From Proteiniborus sp. MB09-C3 (GTDB lineage: Bacteria > Bacillota > Clostridia > Tissierellales > Proteiniboraceae), in the NCBI RefSeq assembly GCF_030263895.1, contig NZ_CP127161.1, positions 1,860,001 to 1,924,000 of the forward strand: a stretch of 64,000 nucleotides of DNA. The letters are read 5' to 3'. Position numbers and translations under genes: made by a program. Below are positions 27,020 to 35,082 of the stretch, piece by piece (position 1 is the first letter of the stretch; every line of letters begins with the position of its first letter). Below the pieces are notes generated by a model. That model saw nothing but the letters and a program-made list of their open reading frames with translations, was not told where the DNA came from and did not search any database.

Positions 27020-27634
27020 ATGAATGTAGAGATTGTGGAACAGAGTCTAGGAAAATTGGATTCTGTAATATCTTGTAAAATTATTTTAGGTGAGAATAAT
27101 AGTATTGATGAAATTCATATTGTCTCTAATGGAAGTAGAAATGTTAAGCAGATAGTTAGGGACGTACAATCTGTTCTCATAGCTACATATAATATTCAAA
27201 TAGATCATAAGAAAATCAGCATTGCTGAGATTATAGATGAAAGCCTTAAAAGAATGGAATGCAGACCTAGAATAATGTCTGTTTCCCGTGAGAACAATGG
27301 ACAAAAAGCTACAATTAGAGTTGCATTAACTAATCAAAAAGGTGTTTATGAGAATTCAATGACAGGAATTAACACGGGTAGAAATATTGATAGAATACTA
27401 GTAGATACTACGCTGAGGACTGTAGAAGAAGCAAGTGGATATGAAGAAATTTTCATATTAGAGGATGTTAAGACTGTGAATATCTCTACTGATGAGGCAG
27501 TGCTTGTTGTCATAATATGCATTGAAAATGGACAAGAGCAAAGACTTTGTGGTTCCAGCATGATTAAAAATGATTATAATGAAGCCGTTGTAAAGGCTAC
27601 ATTAGATGCAATTAATCGCTATATAACAAAATAG
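27020..27634 (+). CDS. Unrecognised cytosolic protein (204 residues)
   Basis: Starts at ATG 27020 behind TTTGGAGGGATAAT. The protein has two similar halves of alternating strand and helix: residues 1-75 (KIILGENNSIDEIHIVSNGSRNVKQIVRDVQSVL) and 85-204 (TIRVALTNQKGVYENSMTG and a C-terminal NDYNEAVVKATLDAINRYI). The N-terminal half reads like a small alpha/beta dimerisation or ACT-like domain. No signal peptide, membrane segment or catalytic motif. It precedes the peptide gene and HD-GYP gene and may belong to the same signalling unit; no function is assigned. Confidence 0.75.
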   Translation: MNVEIVEQSLGKLDSVISCKIILGENNSIDEIHIVSNGSRNVKQIVRDVQSVLIATYNIQIDHKKISIAEIIDESLKRMECRPRIMSVSRENNGQKATIRVALTNQKGVYENSMTGINTGRNIDRILVDTTLRTVEEASGYEEIFILEDVKTVNISTDEAVLVVIICIENGQEQRLCGSSMIKNDYNEAVVKATLDAINRYITK

Positions 27635-27642
27635 TTATCAAT

Positions 27643-27651
27643 GCCGGCTAA
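27643..27651. repeat. GCCGGCTAA, left copy
   Basis: The 9-mer GCCGGCTAA recurs at 27839-27847 inside the 12-bp palindrome TTAGCCGGCTAA. The two copies bracket the peptide gene in otherwise very AT-rich DNA. Confidence 0.35.
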
Positions 27652-27675
27652 TGATCTTTATTAAAAAGAGCGAAG

Positions 27676-27735
27676 CGAATATAGCATGCTGCACTAGCGA
27701 ACCAGCATAGTATCCTAAAAAGGGGGCTATATTCG
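27676..27735 (+). promoter_or_regulatory. Structured leader closing at the start codon of a peptide gene
   Basis: CGAATATAGC (27676-27685) pairs perfectly with GCTATATTCG (27726-27735), and the second arm ends one base before the ATG at 27736. Inside, ATGCTG (27686-27691) pairs with CAGCAT (27703-27708). The ribosome binding site AAAGGGGG (27718-27725) lies in the unpaired segment directly against the closing stem. The layout suggests control of translation initiation, or a transposable-type palindrome. Confidence 0.55.
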
Positions 27736-27813
27736 ATGAAAAAAGTATTATTAGTTATACTTAGCATCATTGCTTTAGTTTTATCAGCTGGAGCAAACTG
27801 GTCTTTAATCTAA
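27736..27813 (+). CDS. 25-residue signal-peptide-like peptide
   Basis: A frame of 25 codons starts at ATG 27736 after AAAGGGGG and stops at TAA 27811-27813. The product begins MKKVLLVILSIIALVLSAGA and ends NWSLI. It has the profile of a bare secretion signal: two lysines, a hydrophobic core of about 15 residues and a small-residue SAGA site, leaving a NWSLI tail. It could be a small membrane protein, or the precursor of a short released peptide. A structured leader precedes it and a membrane HD-GYP gene follows after 56 bases. Confidence 0.55.
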   Translation: MKKVLLVILSIIALVLSAGANWSLI

Positions 27814-27835
27814 TATTTCATATACAGTATTAAAA

Positions 27836-27847
27836 TTAGCCGGCTAA
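27836..27847. repeat. TTAGCCGGCTAA palindrome
   Basis: Perfect 12-bp palindrome in the gap between the peptide gene and the HD-GYP gene, sharing GCCGGCTAA with 27643-27651. It is a possible protein-binding site. Confidence 0.4.
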
Positions 27848-27869
27848 GATATATAGGGAGATGGGTTAG

Positions 27870-29111
27870 TTGAAGTTAAATAAAAAAACATCTATTTATA
27901 TTGCCACTCTATCCGTAGTGGCTATATCCTTATATTCTTTTTTATTTAATAGATTTGATATTCCAAGCTTTAAGATGCTATTTTTTTGGTCTTTATTATC
28001 TATAGTTGTTGAATCTTTGCTAATACCCTTACCAAATAATACAGTAGGCATATCAGTTGGATATGCTATAAATATAGCCTCTATTATTGTGGGAGGACCA
28101 TTATTAGGCGCTACATCTGCCTTTTTAGGATTTTTATTTAGAGTACCAAAAATAAAAGGAAGAGGTTATGTAACTCTGTTTAATATACCTATCTATAAAA
28201 CTATTTTTAATATTGTTCAAAGTATTATTGTAACATCATCTATTGGACTAATCTATGTTTTACTTGGAGGGAAAATTGGGCAGTTTACTTCATTCCCAAC
28301 TATTCTAATTCTTTTATTAGGTACATTATTTAATACAATAATCATTTCTGGATTTCTTTCTTTAGCAAATGATCAAAAATTTATTGGAATATGGATAAAT
28401 AATGTGAAGGGAATGTTGATTAGTGCTATTGCTGTAGGTACAATGGGTATTATAATAGCATTAGCTTTTATTAGCTATGGCTATGGTGCTGTTATTCTAT
28501 TTTTTGGACCATTATTATTAGCACGCTTTTCATTTAGATTATATGTGGACATGAGAAGCCTATATCTTTCAACTATACAGGCTTTAAATAAAACAATAGA
28601 GGCTAAAGATCCTTATACAAGTGGGCATGCTTCCAGGGTAGAAAAATATGCTGTTGAATTAGCAGAGGTCTATGGATTGTCCTTCGAAAAAATTCAAGAC
28701 ATTAGAACAGCATCTATTCTGCACGACATTGGCAAAATTGGTGTAAACGATAATATATTAAATAAAACTACAAAGCTAACTCAGCCTGAGTTTCAGGAAA
28801 TTATGAAACATCCTAGTATTGGATCAGAGATTATCAGCAAAGTGGATTTTTTGAAAAACATACCTCAAATTGTAAGATATCATCATGAGCGATATGATGG
28901 ATTAGGATATCCAGAGGGCTTAGCAGGAGACAATATACCTATAGAAGCCTGTGTACTTGCTATAGCTGATTCCTATGATGCAATGACCTCTGATAGACCT
29001 TATCGAAAAGCTTTAGATAAAAAAGAAGCCTTAGAGGAGATTAGAGTCAATGCTGGAACACAATTTCATCCTGTTCTCGCACAAGTATTTGTAAGTATGC
29101 TTAGCCAATAG
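27870..29111 (+). CDS. Membrane HD-GYP cyclic-di-GMP phosphodiesterase
   Basis: A 413-residue protein. Residues 1-225 form a membrane domain of about six helices with GGPLLGATSAFLGFLFRV in the middle, a sensor module common in HD-GYP proteins of Clostridia. Residues 240-405 form the HD-GYP domain: H..R in SGHASRVEKYA, HD in LHDIGK (His285, Asp286), HHExxDGxGYP (His338-Pro348) and IADSYDAMTSDRPYR. All metal-binding and GYP residues are present, so hydrolysis of c-di-GMP is expected. The start is TTG at 27870 behind AGGGAGATGGG. The ligand of the membrane domain is unknown; the adjoining peptide gene is a candidate. Confidence 0.92.
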   Translation: MKLNKKTSIYIATLSVVAISLYSFLFNRFDIPSFKMLFFWSLLSIVVESLLIPLPNNTVGISVGYAINIASIIVGGPLLGATSAFLGFLFRVPKIKGRGYVTLFNIPIYKTIFNIVQSIIVTSSIGLIYVLLGGKIGQFTSFPTILILLLGTLFNTIIISGFLSLANDQKFIGIWINNVKGMLISAIAVGTMGIIIALAFISYGYGAVILFFGPLLLARFSFRLYVDMRSLYLSTIQALNKTIEAKDPYTSGHASRVEKYAVELAEVYGLSFEKIQDIRTASILHDIGKIGVNDNILNKTTKLTQPEFQEIMKHPSIGSEIISKVDFLKNIPQIVRYHHERYDGLGYPEGLAGDNIPIEACVLAIADSYDAMTSDRPYRKALDKKEALEEIRVNAGTQFHPVLAQVFVSMLSQ

Positions 29112-29129
29112 ACTAAGGGAGTGGTTTTC

Positions 29130-29699
29130 TTGTTTATAGAGCCAATTATTCTTTCGTTTATCGTTGCGAAATTAAGGGGAGGTAGAATTAGACATATTGA
29201 ACAGATAGATATCAAAGGATGGTATCTATTTATTTTTGCTGCCATTATACAATTTTTAATTTCACTAATAAAAGGTATTGATATTGACACTGGAACGGAA
29301 TTGCTCAATAAATATTTTATTTACTTCCATGCTTTTACATATCTGCTATTGATAATTGGAATTGCTTTAAACATAAGAGCAAATTCTATGAAGCTTTTTC
29401 TCATAGGAATTATTTTAAATCTAATAGTGATACTTTTTAACGGTGGACAAATGCCAGTATCTCTGGAAGGGATAAAAGGCATTAATAATTATGTAGAATT
29501 ACCAGAGAGACAGTTTGATATAAAGCATAACTCAATAACAAAGGATACTAAACTAGCTTTTTTAGCTGATATTATTGTTATTCCGAAACCCTATCCTTTA
29601 CCTAAGATAATAAGTGTCGGAGATATATTTATAATGACAGGTGTCTTTTTATTTTTTCAAGAAGCCATGGTCAAAGAAAACCTAAAAAGGAAGGCTTGA
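29130..29699 (+). CDS. DUF5317 membrane protein
   Basis: Start taken as TTG 29130, eight bases after AAGGGAG (a GTG at 29121 lies inside that site). The 189-residue product has about five helices. The DUF5317 signature is clear: MFIEPIILSFIVAKLRGG at the start, then FNGGQMPVSLEGI and the C-terminal PKPYPLPKIISVGDIFI. The family often sits beside HD-GYP proteins in Clostridia and its role is unknown. It follows the HD-GYP gene by 18 bases and is probably cotranscribed. Confidence 0.85.
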   Translation: MFIEPIILSFIVAKLRGGRIRHIEQIDIKGWYLFIFAAIIQFLISLIKGIDIDTGTELLNKYFIYFHAFTYLLLIIGIALNIRANSMKLFLIGIILNLIVILFNGGQMPVSLEGIKGINNYVELPERQFDIKHNSITKDTKLAFLADIIVIPKPYPLPKIISVGDIFIMTGVFLFFQEAMVKENLKRKA

Positions 29700-29900
29700 A
29701 ACTAAAAAAATAATTATAGGCAATACTAAATAGAAGCATGATGTAGAATTTAATAGTTTTAATAGTAAAGTATTGGATTAGAAGCAATGAAAGCATATAA
29801 ATAGTAGTTATATTGGATAAACCGAGTTTGAATTTTTTCGACAAAATGCTAACATATATAATATAGAGGTAAAAATAATATTATATTAGAGGTGTTTTTT

Positions 29901-30494
29901 ATGAACTCAAAAGGTTCAGATGAAGAAGATGGCAGTAATAATAATTGTGATAGCGAGGCCCATAATAATAAGTCAATTTTAAGGCTATCACATTATAAGA
30001 AGGAAATAATAATAAATATCGCTGATGTTAACGGAGAGATTGGCTATATTAAAGGAGTTTTACTAAATGTAGACAATATCTTCAATGAGTTAAAGTCAGA
30101 TGAAATCTTGAAAATCCTTGAATTTACAGACAAGGAAGAGGAGGAGGAAATTAAGTCTTTTTATATTCAGGTCCTTTCAAAGGAAAATTGTAAAGATAAT
30201 GCATTTTATATTACAGAACTTTTTATTGAAAAAGAATATAGAGGCAATGGGATAGGTAGAAGAATATTTGAACAATTACCAAGATTTTTAGACAGAAATA
30301 TTTGCGAGCCTGTATCATGTATATATTTAATGCCTGGTCCTTTAGAAAAAATCAATGGAGAAGTTGAATATATAATGAATCCAAAAGATGAAAATATGGT
30401 ACTTTTAAAACAGAGACTAATAAGATTTTATGAGTCAGTGGGATTTAAGAGAATCGGTGAAACGGATTTCTATTATAAGAAAGAGGCTAGTTAA
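29901..30494 (+). CDS. GNAT family N-acetyltransferase
   Basis: Start at ATG 29901 behind AGAGGTG. The 197-residue product has an acidic, Asn-rich N-terminal tail (1-25) and a GNAT domain with YITELFIEKEYRGNGIGRRIFEQL (acetyl-CoA loop RGNGIGRR near residue 115) and a C-terminal FYESVGFKRIGE. The substrate is unknown. The tail is unusual in composition for the family. Confidence 0.85.
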   Translation: MNSKGSDEEDGSNNNCDSEAHNNKSILRLSHYKKEIIINIADVNGEIGYIKGVLLNVDNIFNELKSDEILKILEFTDKEEEEEIKSFYIQVLSKENCKDNAFYITELFIEKEYRGNGIGRRIFEQLPRFLDRNICEPVSCIYLMPGPLEKINGEVEYIMNPKDENMVLLKQRLIRFYESVGFKRIGETDFYYKKEAS

Positions 30495-30537
30495 TAAAAT
30501 GTTAATCTATACATTTAATATATAGTAGTAAGTTTTG

Positions 30538-30567
30538 AAACCTATTCAGAATTTGAATAGGTTTTTC
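30538..30567 (+). terminator. Intrinsic terminator
   Basis: AAACCTATTCA pairs with TGAATAGGTTT, followed by TTC and T-rich sequence. Confidence 0.85.
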
Positions 30568-30645
30568 TAGTTATATTCATTGCCTTTAGCAGTGAAAGTT
30601 AATATAATAGGGAATTGGGTAATCATAACAAAAGGAGAGATGTAA

Positions 30646-31563
30646 TTGAAAGAAAAAAATGAAGTAATTTTTACGAAAGCCTACATGGTAATGATATTAG
30701 GATTATTAAGCTGTTTTTTATGGGGGAGCGCTTTTCCTTCTGTTAAGATAGGCTATGAGCTTTTTTCTATTGGTACTGCTGATACCTTTGAAAAGATTGT
30801 TTTTGCAGGCTATAGATTTTTTATATCTTCAATGATGATATTTATATTTTGCTTAATAACTGGAAGATCCATAAAAATTAAAAAAGAGGACATTTCCAAG
30901 GTTGGTTTCTTAGGACTTATACAGACCACAATACAGTATATATTTTTCTATATAGGGCTTTCAAATACTAGTGGAACAAAAGGCTCAATACTTGCAGCTA
31001 CAACCACATTTTTCAGTGTTATTTTAGCTCACTTCTTTTATGAAGAGGATAAATTGAGTATCAAAAGAGTAGGTGGAGTTATATTAGGATTTTTAGGAGT
31101 AGCTATTGTAAACTTAAATGGTGGAGGATTTCAAGGTGGATTCAAATTTGCTGGAGAGGGATTTATTATAATTTCTAGCCTGATGGGTGCACTATCAGGT
31201 ATATATACCAAAAAAATTGCCAAAAACATATCGCCCTTTGCGGTTTCAGGTTATCAATTATTTATAGGTTCAATACTATTAATATTTGCAGGAATATTAG
31301 GTGACGGAAGAGGAATAAGCTTTACATTAAAAGGCTCAATTTTACTCTTGTATTTAGGGTTCATATCTGCAGCTGCCTTTACACTGTGGGCAATTTTGTT
31401 GAAGTATAATGGTGTAGGAAAGGTCACTATATATAAGTTCTCTGTTCCATTATTTGGAGTTTTTCTTTCCTATATATTTCTAGGAGAAAGGCTTTTAGGA
31501 GTAAATGTAATATTAGGAATCATATTTGTTTCGTCAGGGATAATATTGATAAATAAAGAGTGA
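30646..31563 (+). CDS. EamA/DMT-family transporter
   Basis: A 305-residue membrane protein with ten helices and two EamA repeats (about 15-150 and 165-300). Hallmarks are LLSCFLWGSAFPSVKIGYE near the N-terminus and the paired PLFGVFLSYIFLGERL near the C-terminus. DMT proteins export or import small metabolites such as amino acids; the substrate is unknown. The start is TTG 30646 behind AGGAGAGATG. Confidence 0.9.
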   Translation: MKEKNEVIFTKAYMVMILGLLSCFLWGSAFPSVKIGYELFSIGTADTFEKIVFAGYRFFISSMMIFIFCLITGRSIKIKKEDISKVGFLGLIQTTIQYIFFYIGLSNTSGTKGSILAATTTFFSVILAHFFYEEDKLSIKRVGGVILGFLGVAIVNLNGGGFQGGFKFAGEGFIIISSLMGALSGIYTKKIAKNISPFAVSGYQLFIGSILLIFAGILGDGRGISFTLKGSILLLYLGFISAAAFTLWAILLKYNGVGKVTIYKFSVPLFGVFLSYIFLGERLLGVNVILGIIFVSSGIILINKE

Positions 31564-31705
31564 GAAGCTTCCATTGCCCCATAGTGATAATAGTAAGCTG
31601 CTTAGTCGAGCTACTCCTCCCATTGCGAAATGCTGGGAACACAAGAGTAATCCAATAGTACCTATGCATGAATATTTTAATAGTCATGAAATAGGATAGT
31701 GAAAG

Positions 31706-31749
31706 AAAAAAATAATAGAAAATTCTTTATAGTTTTCTATTATTTTTTT
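31706..31749. terminator. Bidirectional terminator
   Basis: AAATAATAGAAAA (31710-31722) pairs with TTTTCTATTATTT (31732-31744), with A-runs before and T-runs after. It serves the convergent EamA gene and 3-methyladenine glycosylase gene. Confidence 0.75.
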
Positions 31750-31752
31750 ATA

Positions 31753-32364
31753 TTAAGGTCTGCTAATAAATCTATTGTCTTTAATATAGAATCTCCAAGG
31801 AAAATCTTTTGCCTCTTCAGCGTAATCTATGCCTACTCTTGTAGTTTCAACTATATGGAACTTTTCTTCTGTATCAGAGCAAATATATAATCTGTCTCTA
31901 GTTAAATCCTCACCATTCATTTCTCTTGTTATTCCAAAGGCACTGCATAGCTTTCCTGGACCGTTGGTAAGGCTTATAACTTGTGACTTATTTAATTGAT
32001 TAAAGGGTTTTTTAAATCTATTTAATGACATTGCTTCAAAGCCTTCAATAGGCTCTAATGCCCTTATGAGAACTGCCTGGGCTATTTCCTTTTCCGCCGC
32101 TACTACATTAAAGCAATTATACATACCGTATATTATATATACATATGCATGCCCTTCTTCTCCATACATAGTTTCTACTCTTGGAGTTCTTCTACCATTG
32201 TAAGTATGAGCTGCTTTGTCATTAAAGCCCATATAGGCTTCGGTTTCAATTATTTTACCTACTAATTTTTGATTGTTATAATTAAATATTAAATACTTAC
32301 CTAATAAGTCTTTTGCAAGAACTAGAGAAGTTCTTCTATAAAAGCTTCTTTCAAGTTTTTTCAT
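31753..32364 (-). CDS. DNA-3-methyladenine glycosylase (Mpg/AAG family)
   Basis: Start at ATG 32362-32364 behind GGAAAGGAAAGC. The 203-residue enzyme removes alkylated purines from DNA in base excision repair. Family motifs: AKDLLGKYL (about 17-25), IIETEAYMGFNDKAAHTYNG with the catalytic glutamate, YVYIIYGMYNCFNVV that contacts the flipped base, and ALEPIEG, then LTNGPGKLCSAFGI. The gene is single and convergent with the EamA gene. Confidence 0.93.
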   Translation of the reverse strand: MKKLERSFYRRTSLVLAKDLLGKYLIFNYNNQKLVGKIIETEAYMGFNDKAAHTYNGRRTPRVETMYGEEGHAYVYIIYGMYNCFNVVAAEKEIAQAVLIRALEPIEGFEAMSLNRFKKPFNQLNKSQVISLTNGPGKLCSAFGITREMNGEDLTRDRLYICSDTEEKFHIVETTRVGIDYAEEAKDFPWRFYIKDNRFISRP

Positions 32365-32600
32365 GATGCTTTCCTTTCCAGTATATTTTAGGTGATATAT
32401 CAAAATGTTATTGAATGACCTATAAAATTGTTTGTATAGCTATTATTGTGTTTTAGCTCATAAAATATTAGCTCATAAAATATTAGCTAATCCATGTATT
32501 AGATGATATAATGAAGCTTAAATTCTACCAATTAAACAGAGCACTCATAGCTTTGTTACATTATTATAATGCATAAAATTATGGAATGGAGGTAATTTTT

Positions 32601-33098
32601 ATGATTAAATTAAACGGAATTGAAAGGATGAGTGACAAACAAAGACTAGAATATTTGCTTATCAGTCTTGAAGGTCAATTAAGCTCAGAAAATAACCCAT
32701 TAGCTAATATTTCTAATGCTTCTGCACTAATATATGCTATCATAGATAGACTTAATTGGGCAGGCTTTTATTTCATGCGAGAAAATGAACTAGTTTTAGG
32801 ACCATTCCAAGGCTTGCCAGCATGTAATAGAATAAAGCTAAATGCTGGAGTCTGTGGTACAGCTGCAGCTACTAGAAAAACTCAGGTTGTGCCTAATGTA
32901 CATGATTTTCCAGGACATATAGCATGTGATTCTGCATCAAATTCTGAGCTTGTAGTGCCTATTGTGAAGGATAACACGGTTTATGGTGTGCTTGATTTGG
33001 ATAGTCCAGAGCTTGAACGATTTACAGAGCTTGAAGCAAAGTATTTTGAGAGATTTGTTAAAAAGCTTAATCAATATATTGATTGGGATGAACTATAA
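32601..33098 (+). CDS. msrC: Free methionine-R-sulfoxide reductase (GAF domain)
   Basis: Start at ATG 32601, behind GGAGGTAA. The 165-residue GAF-domain enzyme reduces free Met-R-O. Cys75, Cys85 and Cys109 have exactly the spacing of the E. coli enzyme's Cys84, Cys94 and Cys118, and the motifs LPACNRI, GVCGTAA and HIACDSASNSE are intact, so the enzyme should be active. The DLDSPE block closes the domain. Confidence 0.93.
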   Translation: MIKLNGIERMSDKQRLEYLLISLEGQLSSENNPLANISNASALIYAIIDRLNWAGFYFMRENELVLGPFQGLPACNRIKLNAGVCGTAAATRKTQVVPNVHDFPGHIACDSASNSELVVPIVKDNTVYGVLDLDSPELERFTELEAKYFERFVKKLNQYIDWDEL

Positions 33099-33118
33099 AA
33101 TAAAAACACAAAACAAGA

Positions 33119-33194
33119 AATATAGTAGAAATACTAGAAAAACTTCTTTAATCCAATTGAATCCGAAATAGTGAATGCATATTTCTACTATATT
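33119..33194. terminator. Inverted repeat between convergent genes
   Basis: AATATAGTAGAAATA (33119-33133) is the exact reverse complement of 33180-33194, with a 46-base loop and a CTTTTAT tail. It lies between the convergent msrC and DEAD-box genes and may end both transcripts. Confidence 0.45.
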
Positions 33195-33205
33195 CTTTTA
33201 TCCAT

Positions 33206-34819
33206 TTACTTTCTATTAGCCTTTTCTATGGAAACTTTCTTACCTTTTATCCTAAAGCTCATTTTTGGTGACAGCACTTCCTGAACATATTCTAAAGGTA
33301 TATCTACAAAAGAAAACTTATCAAAAATATCTATTGCACCAATTTTCTTTCCAGGAAGACTACTCTTTGAGGCAATAGCTTCTACTATATGTCTAGGCTG
33401 TATTCTGTCTCTACTTCCCATGTTAATAAATAGCCTTGCCATACCCTTTTCAGCACCAGTTTCCTTATAATCCAGTTTATCTGAATCAGTAAAATCATTT
33501 TTACCATTGTCAGTTACTACTAATTTAAGTAATGCAGCAGCTACATCGATGGTAGTTGTATAATTTTCCTTATTATCTACATGAGTGTCTTCAAGTATTT
33601 TTTCAATATAGCTCACATATTTTGAAAGATTATTTCTTGCCAAAACAGCTTTTAAATCACTAATAACATTATTTACTTTACTCTCTTCAATATCAGATAA
33701 AGATGGAGGACTCATAAGAGTAATTTTTGATTTTGTGTATCTTTGTATGTCCTTCAATCTATAGAACTCTCTGCCAGATACAAATGTAAAAGCTCTACCT
33801 GTCTTTCCAGCTCTACCAGTTCTACCTATTCTATGAACATAGTATTCCTCATCATTAGGAATGTCATAGTTGAAAACTGCTTCAACATCGTCTACGTCAA
33901 TTCCACGTGCAGCAACATCAGTAGCTACTAAGATTTCAATTGCACCGCTTCTAAATCGTGACATTACCCTATCACGTTGAGACTGCTTCATGTCCCCATG
34001 TAGAGCCTCTGCCATGTAACCACTGGATTGAAGCCCAGAAGTTAGTTCATCAACTCGCTTCTTGGTGTTGCAGAAAACAAGCGCCAGTTTAATACCTTCC
34101 TTGTCTATAATTCTTGAAAGGACATCTAGCTTTGCAGACTCCCTAATTTCCAGATAATACTGTTCAATCCTTGGAACTGTAAGCTCCTTGTGAACTGATT
34201 TAACTAGAATAGCGTCTTTTTGATACTTTGATGTCAAGTCCATGATTTCTTTTGACATAGTAGCAGAGAAAAGAACAGTCTGTCTGTCAACTGGTATTTT
34301 TTCAAGAATTTCATCGATATCTTCTCTAAAACCCATATTTAGCATTTCGTCTGCTTCATCTAATACTACCATTTTTAAATCCATTAATTTAATGGTACGT
34401 CTTCTCATGTGATCCATCAATCTTCCTGGTGTTCCTATGATGATCTGAGGACGTTTTTTTAGTGCAGCTATTTGACGCTCTATTGGCTGACCACCATAAA
34501 CAGGAAGGATTTTAATCCCCTTTTTGTATTTGGACACATTCTTTAGTTCCTCTGATATCTGTATAGCGAGTTCTCTTGTAGGACATAAGATTAATGTCTG
34601 TATGCTTTCATTTTTTGGGTTTACCATTTCAATAGCAGGGATACCGAAAGCACATGTTTTCCCTGTACCAGTCTGAGCCTGACCTATTATATCTCTTCCA
34701 TCCATTATGTAAGGTATAGATTGAGATTGTATTGGAGTTGCTTCCTCGAAACCCATTTCAGCAACTGCTCTTTCTATCTCTGAAGATAGATTTAATTCTG
34801 TAAAAGCTAAATTTTTCAT
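33206..34819 (-). CDS. DEAD-box RNA helicase with DbpA-type RNA-binding domain
   Basis: A 537-residue helicase with the Q motif (ATPIQSQSIP), motif I AQTGTGKT, motif II DEAD, motif III SAT and motif VI HRIGRTGRAG. The C-terminal domain (about 460-535, LFINMGSRDRIQPRHIVEAI) is the DbpA RNA-binding domain that targets such helicases to rRNA or structured RNA. It fits the CshA/DeaD/DbpA group for ribosome assembly and cold adaptation. A sub-name cannot be fixed. ATG 34817-34819 lies behind GAAGGAAAAAG. Confidence 0.93.
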   Translation of the reverse strand: MKNLAFTELNLSSEIERAVAEMGFEEATPIQSQSIPYIMDGRDIIGQAQTGTGKTCAFGIPAIEMVNPKNESIQTLILCPTRELAIQISEELKNVSKYKKGIKILPVYGGQPIERQIAALKKRPQIIIGTPGRLMDHMRRRTIKLMDLKMVVLDEADEMLNMGFREDIDEILEKIPVDRQTVLFSATMSKEIMDLTSKYQKDAILVKSVHKELTVPRIEQYYLEIRESAKLDVLSRIIDKEGIKLALVFCNTKKRVDELTSGLQSSGYMAEALHGDMKQSQRDRVMSRFRSGAIEILVATDVAARGIDVDDVEAVFNYDIPNDEEYYVHRIGRTGRAGKTGRAFTFVSGREFYRLKDIQRYTKSKITLMSPPSLSDIEESKVNNVISDLKAVLARNNLSKYVSYIEKILEDTHVDNKENYTTTIDVAAALLKLVVTDNGKNDFTDSDKLDYKETGAEKGMARLFINMGSRDRIQPRHIVEAIASKSSLPGKKIGAIDIFDKFSFVDIPLEYVQEVLSPKMSFRIKGKKVSIEKANRK

Positions 34820-35082
34820 AATTCTTTTTCCTTCTCTATATATTTTTTATATTAGTATAAACAAAAATAATATATTAATAAGTACAAATTCATAATTTCG
34901 TCATATTTCCTGTTTAAACCATACTAATTATAAGTTATTTTATTTACAATAGCAACTAAAATTATTACATTTGAATTATTACATTTGTATTTTGTCTTAC
35001 AAACATTTCATATATGCAACATTTTATGTATGTTATAATATAGTTAGGCTAAACTAAAACACTTTTATAGAAAGGTGATTTA

